Below are positions 12,464 through 14,496 of a stretch of DNA of 14,496 nucleotides, in pieces. The notes beneath the pieces are model-generated. The model saw only the letters and a program-made list of their open reading frames with translations, did not search any database and had not been told where the DNA came from. Position numbers and translations under genes: made by a program. The stretch is from the NCBI GenBank assembly GCA_002353825.1, contig DEKJ01000023.1:1-14496 (forward strand), written 5' to 3'. Source of the DNA: Prevotella sp. UBA2725 (GTDB lineage Bacteria; Bacteroidota; Bacteroidia; Bacteroidales; Bacteroidaceae). Each line of letters begins with the position of its first letter. Position 1 is the first letter of the stretch.

Positions 12464-12769
12464 TTACCCCTTTTTATAGTCGAGACTCACAACACGCTTC
12501 ATGGCTATACCGTTGGCGGTCAGGATTTGTCTCTCCGTTCCATACACTCTGACATGTACGCCTTCCTCTTTCATCCAACACTGATTATCAAGTTTCCATG
12601 CCTGTCCTTCGCCGTCGAAGACGACGATATCACCATATACTCTCTCGCTGTATTCAGCTACGTTATCGGCACAGATGAATAGTCTCACATCTCTGCCTCG
12701 TTCTAATTTCACTTCAAGTTTCTTAAGCTGAAGTGAATCAATGTACGGTTCAATTTCTGCAATCTTCAT
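12464..12769 (-). CDS. unknown early phage protein (101 aa)
   Basis: Begins MKIAEIEPYIDSLQLKKLEVK, and continues with beta-rich segments (RLFICADNVAEYSERVYGDI, VVFDGEGQAWKLDNQCW). No recognised domain, no membrane or signal segment. It overlaps the 70-aa gene upstream by ATGA (12766-12769) and is followed by the 75-aa gene, so it is translated as part of the early operon. No function is assigned; early genes of this size in temperate phages often act on host processes, but nothing here shows that. Confidence 0.65.
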   Translation of the reverse strand: MKIAEIEPYIDSLQLKKLEVKLERGRDVRLFICADNVAEYSERVYGDIVVFDGEGQAWKLDNQCWMKEEGVHVRVYGTERQILTANGIAMKRVVSLDYKKG

Positions 12770-12978
12770 TTTTTTAGTTTAGTTATAGAATTAGTAATGT
12801 CTTTCAGATATATCCATCCCACAATACCTTGCTTCGATGCAAAATCTGTCCAGTCTCCATCGATAGGGAAATAATAGCTGCTTATATACCATCCATATTC
12901 ATCATATATAAGCAGTTCTTTTTTCTGCTCTGGCTCCTCTTGTGGATCTTGGAAGTATTTGTCTAATGTATCGGTCAT
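12766..12978 (-). CDS. unknown acidic early protein (70 aa)
   Basis: From ATG 12978 the product is MTDTLDKYFQDPQEEPEQKK..., ending ...DITNSITKLKK. It has an aromatic segment (YDEYGWYISSYYFPIDGDWT), with no recognisable family. An in-frame GTG at 13020 exists, but ATG 12978 is chosen because it overlaps the stop of the LuxR-type gene by ATGA, the same coupling as with the next gene. Function unknown. Confidence 0.65.
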   Translation of the reverse strand: MTDTLDKYFQDPQEEPEQKKELLIYDEYGWYISSYYFPIDGDWTDFASKQGIVGWIYLKDITNSITKLKK

Positions 12979-13523
12979 AACATTGCGGCAGCTATCTTCA
13001 TCAGGTCTTTGGACGAGCACAATTTTAGTTTGTGAGTAACATTTTGAATTGCATTCTTGATACTCGATTGGCTTGTACCCATCTCCTGCTCGATATCCTT
13101 GTAGGTCTGACCCTCTGCCCGCATCTTCAGTATCTTCTGCTCACGTTTGGTCATCCCGTAGAGTTGAGGATGGCAGACAATATCACAGAATGGACATTCC
13201 TTGCGAATGGGGCAGCTAATATCCTCGAGATGCAATACTCCATTATCGACATCGTACTTTAGAGCATCCAGTTTTCCCATATTGCATGAGATGAAACGGC
13301 AGACGCATTTAAACTTGAAGTAACCAGGATTGTACTCACTGCCCTTGTAATTCAGACAGAGGGCCTTCCACGCTCCAGGATACTGCTTCTTGATGAGCTC
13401 CGCCATCATGTCGATGAATTCTCTGTCCTCTACTTTAAGAACTGAGATTTCTTCACCCTCCATCACCGCAACTCTTCCATCTGGGAGAGAGGTGAACTCA
13501 ATCTTCTTTCCAGTCGCTTTCAT
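12975..13523 (-). CDS. Cys-rich LuxR-type HTH transcriptional regulator, early gene (182 aa)
   Basis: The C-terminal part (about 124-168) is a LuxR/FixJ-type helix-turn-helix: MTKREQKILKMRAEGQTYKD, then IEQEMGTSQSSIKNAIQNVTHKL. The middle holds a Cys cluster (C73, C75, C80, C104, C110, C113, C117, H118), including CPIRKECPFCDIVC, probably a metal-binding module. The N-terminus (1-60) resembles a small beta-domain (FTSLPDGRVAVMEGEEISVL). Related Cys-rich LuxR proteins occur in Bacteroidota prophages and hosts, as far as I recall. There is no receiver domain. As the second gene of the early operon it is a plausible activator of later phage promoters, including the one near the 10-bp TATC repeats; that link is inference. 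ATGA overlap couples it to the next gene. Confidence 0.75.
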   Translation of the reverse strand: MKATGKKIEFTSLPDGRVAVMEGEEISVLKVEDREFIDMMAELIKKQYPGAWKALCLNYKGSEYNPGYFKFKCVCRFISCNMGKLDALKYDVDNGVLHLEDISCPIRKECPFCDIVCHPQLYGMTKREQKILKMRAEGQTYKDIEQEMGTSQSSIKNAIQNVTHKLKLCSSKDLMKIAAAML

Positions 13524-13534
13524 AGGCTTAAGTT

Positions 13535-13732
13535 TTAACTGTTGATTATATCATCCACGAACTTTAGCTCGTAGCCTTTCCAGGTTCCCCTATAGATCTT
13601 ACGTCTGACATTTGGCGTAGACATTTCTAATGTTTCTGCTATCCTCGTTACGAATTTGTCTTTGTCTCCGAAAGGCAAACTCTTATAGTAAGAAGAAATT
13701 CCATCAGCATTAATTTTTCTACGTTTATTCAT
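13535..13732 (-). CDS. Cro-like small HTH protein, first early gene (65 aa)
   Basis: The product has an HTH in residues about 27-50 (FVTRIAETLEMSTPNVRRKIY) followed by WKGYELKFVDDI, similar to small phage Cro/CII-type DNA-binding proteins. It is the first gene after the minus-strand early promoter and faces the larger repressor, so it is the antirepressor-side regulator of a genetic switch by position. ATG 13732 is preferred, with GGAAAAG just upstream; an in-frame TTG at 13744 would add four residues. Confidence 0.6.
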   Translation of the reverse strand: MNKRRKINADGISSYYKSLPFGDKDKFVTRIAETLEMSTPNVRRKIYRGTWKGYELKFVDDIINS

Positions 13733-13754
13733 CTTCTTTTCCAATATTAATTAT

Positions 13755-13762
13755 TAAATTTG
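13755..13762 (+). promoter_or_regulatory. possible -7 element for the repressor gene
   Basis: TAAATTTG matches TAnnTTTG on the plus strand, but no TTTG is at -33. Its start would fall near 13766, in the -7 box of the early promoter, so the two promoters would exclude each other. Confidence 0.3.
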
Positions 13763-13766
13763 TGAG

Positions 13767-13798
13767 CAAAGTTAGTAAAATATGCAGTATGTTCCAAA
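13767..13798 (-). promoter_or_regulatory. early (lytic) promoter, Bacteroidota type
   Basis: On the minus strand TTTG (13795-13798), a 20-nt spacer and TAACTTTG (13767-13774) match the consensus; the start would be near 13763, about 30 nt before ATG 13732. An operator-like TATGCAGTA lies in the spacer, so a bound repressor would block RNA polymerase. Confidence 0.68.
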
Positions 13799-13820
13799 TA
13801 TATGCGGTACTTATTTCCGC
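13781..13820. promoter_or_regulatory. candidate operators of the switch (TATGCGG-type)
   Basis: TATGCAGTAT (13781-13790) and TATGCGGTAC (13801-13810) are direct repeats exactly 20 bp apart; an inverted half, TTTCCGC, follows at 13814-13820. The first is between the -33 and -7 elements of the early promoter. The same motif recurs at 8180-8196 and 14310-14349. Confidence 0.5.
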
Positions 13821-13857
13821 TTTGGTGCGTACTTTAACTCATTTTAAGGAATACACT

Positions 13858-14298
13858 ATGTATAAAGGTTCACGCTTACGGGAATTAACCCAGAATGAGA
13901 GAGGCCTTGGCGCCAAACTCTCAAGAGAAATGTTCTCTAAGAACAAAGGTATTGAACGTTATTATAAAGACGGTGTCAACCTTACCATCGACAAACTCGA
14001 GAAGATTGCCATCGGTACAGGGAAATCAGTAGAGTATTTCCTTGATTACCAACGTCCTTCTCAGACGACTTCCAGCATCAATCCACACGTCTATGGGGAC
14101 AATAATATTGTGAATTCCCCTAACGCAAATGATGCGTTACAAAAGATTGAGCACTTAAACAAAGTAATCAAGCTCCAGGAAGAAATCATTCAGTCTGACA
14201 AAGAACTCATAGCCTCTAAAGATGTGATCATCTCTACGCTCAAAGAACGGATTAACGACCATATCAAGCTCATGAAAGAGATGCAGTCGGACAAATAA
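13858..14298 (+). CDS. putative prophage repressor: HTH plus coiled coil (146 aa)
   Basis: From ATG 13858 (AAGGA 7 nt upstream). Residues 5-62 form an XRE-like/phage-repressor HTH region (KLSREMFSKNKGIERYYKDG, LTIDKLEKIAIGTGKSVEYF), followed by a polar linker with VYGDNNIVNSPN (78-89), a motif common to Bacteroidota HTH regulators, and a coiled coil (about 92-143, LQKIEHLNKVIKLQEEIIQS) for dimerisation. It lacks a LexA/CI-type peptidase, so induction would not be RecA-driven autocleavage. It is the only full plus-strand gene here and lies opposite the early operon, the usual repressor position. An in-frame GTG at 13762 exists, but the 32 extra residues look like translated non-coding sequence. 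It is the best candidate for a repressor; binding is inferred. Confidence 0.72.
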   Translation: MYKGSRLRELTQNERGLGAKLSREMFSKNKGIERYYKDGVNLTIDKLEKIAIGTGKSVEYFLDYQRPSQTTSSINPHVYGDNNIVNSPNANDALQKIEHLNKVIKLQEEIIQSDKELIASKDVIISTLKERINDHIKLMKEMQSDK

Positions 14299-14408
14299 GG
14301 GACACTAATTATGCGGAATATTCTTCACTTATGTGTCGTAATCCGCATATTTTCAGACTAATACCTCATTTATTCAACTTTTTATTCTCGGACAGATGTG
14401 GGACAGTA
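14287..14408. repeat. pair of 21-bp imperfect direct repeats flanking the repressor 3' end
   Basis: The repeat starts TCGGACA and contains GGGACA; copies at 14287-14307 and 14388-14408 match at 17 of 21 positions and are 101 bp apart (start to start). The first overlaps the repressor stop codon. They could be binding sites of an integrase or other phage protein. Confidence 0.5.
14310..14349. promoter_or_regulatory. inverted TATGCGGA pair after the repressor gene
   Basis: TATGCGGA (14310-14317) and TCCGCATA (14342-14349) are exact inverted copies with 24 nt between them. No U-run follows, so it is not a classical terminator. The motif is the same as at the switch, suggesting operator or looping sites. 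Confidence 0.45.
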
Positions 14409-14474
14409 GATCATCCGCTTTACACTCTCTGTAAATCATAACTTATTGATTCTCAGAGCTATGTATCCATTTTT

Positions 14475-14496
14475 GAAAATCCTGCCTCCGCAACTA
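14475..14496 (+). other. possible attachment site resembling a tRNA 3' end (window edge)
   Basis: The window ends in AATCCTGCCTCCGCAAC. This reads like the T-stem 3' strand (CTGCC) and the acceptor 3' strand (TCCGC plus A) of a tRNA gene, the part that tRNA-targeting integrases use as att core. The remainder of a tRNA is not present to its left. It is truncated by the edge. Confidence 0.3.

Noticed and set aside
12979..13020. GTG start for the 70-aa early gene
   Set aside because: It would overlap the LuxR-type gene by 46 nt; the ATGA-coupled ATG at 12978 fits the operon pattern.
13762..13857. GTG-initiated 32-residue extension of the repressor
   Set aside because: The extension overlaps the promoter and operators and does not look like protein; ATG 13858 has an AAGGA at proper distance.
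14471..14496. Complete tRNA gene at the right edge
   Set aside because: Only the T-stem and acceptor 3' strand are matched; the T-loop, anticodon arm and 5' part are not present to the left.

Overview
This window reads as part of a temperate tailed-phage (siphovirus-like) prophage from a Bacteroidota host, most likely Bacteroidales (for example a Prevotella- or Bacteroides-like host). Three things support the host call. Upstream regions carry the Bacteroidota -7/-33 promoter signature (TTTG, 18-20 nt, TAnnTTTG) instead of the sigma70 type. Most starts have weak or no Shine-Dalgarno sequence. The regulator families, a Cys-rich LuxR-type HTH protein and an HTH plus coiled-coil repressor, resemble those I know from Bacteroidota mobile elements. 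No rRNA, tRNA, IS element, CRISPR array or integrase was seen.

Layout, right to left, because nearly everything is on the minus strand. (1) 13.5-14.5 kb: a lysogeny switch. A 146-aa repressor candidate on the plus strand is opposed by a 65-aa Cro-like HTH gene on the minus strand. Between them lies a well-formed minus-strand promoter with TATGCGG-type operator candidates in and beside its spacer. (2) 12.07-13.5 kb: early minus-strand operon: LuxR-type regulator, two small unknowns overlapping by 4 nt, a 75-aa basic protein and a 51-aa gene. (3) 8.7-12.0 kb: a single 1098-aa primase-helicase (DnaG-type zinc finger, Toprim, P-loop ATPase) with its own promoter and a strong terminator. (4) 8.15-8.64 kb: a non-coding region with a dozen helically phased GTGTCTGA-type repeats flanking an AT-rich tract, the best candidate for the replication origin. 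(5) 7.6-8.1 kb: one unknown basic protein. (6) 0.18-7.5 kb: the late head/packaging operon: small virion-associated unknown, ClpP-type prohead protease fused to a scaffold, major capsid protein, putative tail-tube or decoration protein, unknown 266-aa protein, PLD-like protein, TerS candidate, second small packaging protein, TerL. It ends at a bidirectional terminator. The 3' end of a convergent plus-strand gene reaches the same terminator from the left edge.

How it fits together (inference): the repressor holds the early promoter off, and possibly the promoter of the 8144 gene. On induction the early operon makes the LuxR-type regulator and the primase-helicase, replication begins at the repeat region, and a regulator then turns on the late promoter at about 7.6 kb, which overlaps four tandem 10-bp TATC units. 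Portal, tail, lysis and integrase genes are not in this window and must lie outside it.
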